Assembly: GCA_964030785.1 (NCBI GenBank)
Contig: OZ034968.1
Span: forward strand, 52,781,230-52,845,229
DNA from: Siderastrea siderea
Taxonomy: Eukaryota > Cnidaria > Anthozoa > Scleractinia > Rhizangiidae
Reading direction: 5' to 3'
DNA length: 64,000 bases
Under the pieces are notes generated by a model. That model worked only from the letters and a program-made list of their open reading frames with translations, searched no databases and was not told the origin of the DNA. Positions 62,834 through 64,000 of this stretch are shown piece after piece. Within the stretch, counting starts at the first letter, position 1, and every line of letters begins with the position of its first letter. The translations under genes were made by a program, and so were the position numbers.

Positions 62834-64000
62834 CTAAACGAATTAAAGAGAGAGAAGTCAGTCAAAACGCTTTCAGTTTATCTCTTGCCAAATCCGATCG
62901 AAACGAACTGCAGAGGTAGAATTGCAAATTATTTCTCATCACAGTTATAAAAGGAATTTGTAGCCATTACAATTTGAACAATTTCACGACATCTACGGGA
63001 TTTGAAGCTATGACCTAAGCGACGTTGAGAGAAAGTCAATTGGGAGATCATATGTACAAGTAGTTTACGTTATGTGAGGAAACAAGGAACCGCTAGTGAA
63101 GTCTAAGAGAAACAAACATGGTGTGGGTTGTTTAAAAACTTTCACCAGTCAAAACATCTAAGGCAAGCACAAATGATATTTTAAAATTTGCTTTCGTTTG
63201 TTCAGTGGAAAAAATAAAATAACAATAAAAACATGCAATCGGTATACATGTTACATCCGGCCAGAAACCAGCGCCCATTTTTCATGGGCTTCTTTCTGGA
63301 GTGCATTACTATAGTCTATGGACACTCCTACTCCTTGAATCAAACATTAAGTCAACTAAAAGATCTGAAATGAAGAGGCATCAACGTGGCTGGATATTTT
63401 ATATTTGCTTCTATTTAGGGCCCAGGGAGATAATTACTTTCTGGTATTACAAAGGAGGGGCTTATTAGAAAGGAAGGGGCAGGCAGGTGCTTAATAGAGG
63501 AAGGGGTTTATTAATTTTTTCAAAGTCGAAGTCCCGTGTTTACGGAACTAGGAGAGTACTGATTGATATTCACAGTCACCACAACTTTTCATCCAATATA
63601 TGACAGATACTGTTTTAACAAACTGCAAGGTGACTGACAAAGTTTGAAGCTTAAGCTTTTGTCCGCAATGTAACAGCAGAAGGACATGGATGAGAGAAGG
63701 TCCGCAGCAAAGTTTTGGTTAGAGTGTTAAGCTGCGTTCACCCTTAGTACAGAAACGTATTTAGAGTAAACATGTTAAAATAAAACAAGTTTCCCCTAAA
63801 CACTGTGTTTTGCACTGTTCACATAAGGTGTCCATTTCAAATACATTTCACGCCTGGAGCGATGGATTTAGGCAGTTTTGCGGAACACGCATAAAATATT
63901 GATAATTACACCTTGAAGTCCAAAAAATACAGCTGGAATTTATTTTTGCAGTCATTCTGCAGTTTAATCGCATTTACCATTCTTTTTAGAGGCGAGGGGC
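62834..64000. other. Upstream intron/flank of the SH3 adaptor, no exon found
   Basis: AT-rich sequence where PX exons would be expected on the minus strand. I found none inside the window, so they probably lie beyond 64000. No repeat stands out. Confidence 0.4.

Overview
The window looks like part of an anthozoan cnidarian nuclear genome, most likely a coral or a relative. This is inferred from AT-rich sequence, spliced genes with long introns, sparse intronless genes, many decayed repeats, and a Maverick/Polinton. No species can be named from sequence alone. Host genes that can be supported are an intronless class A GPCR (8635-9585, minus), a two-exon GT10 fucosyltransferase (12189-15385, plus), an F5/8 type C exon (about 36602-36776), several unassigned exons, a small gene start just right of the Polinton, and the 3' exon of a PX plus four-SH3 adaptor (61544-62833, minus).

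Region 1-6060 is a pile-up of dead retroelements: an L1/Tx1-type LINE with its poly-A tail, a minus-strand gag/RT fragment, and a Penelope-like element with RT, GIY-YIG, a 5' inverted segment and a hammerhead-like motif. Regions 6-37 kb hold the host genes plus MITEs, tRNA-derived SINEs, degenerate minisatellites, a 2.4-kb long inverted repeat, and a small TIR transposon encoding a Myb/SANT-like protein.

The main feature is one complete Polinton/Maverick (adintovirus-like element), 38127-55736, 17,610 bp. Its terminal inverted repeats match over about 196 bp with one mismatch, and it is flanked by a perfect 6-bp target duplication, TAAATT. The left block is on the minus strand. Reading along the transcripts from the centre it encodes a PPxY protein, a penton-like minor capsid protein, a small basic protein, the major capsid protein, a GG-rich protein, an adenain-like protease, a zinc ribbon / PLA2-like / integrase-chromodomain chain, a Bro-N/VRR-NUC/zinc-finger protein and protein-primed DNA polymerase B. 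The right block is on the plus strand: packaging ATPase, a phage-tail-fibre-like 757-aa protein, a lectin-like protein, a GPGN/HD protein and a two-TM protein. A minus-strand VLTF3/TFIIB-like zinc-ribbon factor closes the right end. The two blocks diverge from a short intergenic region with a perfect 15-bp hairpin.

Together these genes could replicate, integrate, package and coat a virion. However, the ATPase, protease and zinc-ribbon/PLA2/integrase frames carry stops or frameshifts, so this copy is probably not autonomous unless some are assembly errors. The least expected observations are a TATATG-type motif fused to most element start codons with an upstream CTAA-type box (poxvirus-late-promoter-like), the repeat-built fibre, the broken PLA2-integrase chain, PPxY and PxPxPR host-binding motifs, and insertion 7 bp before a host ATG.
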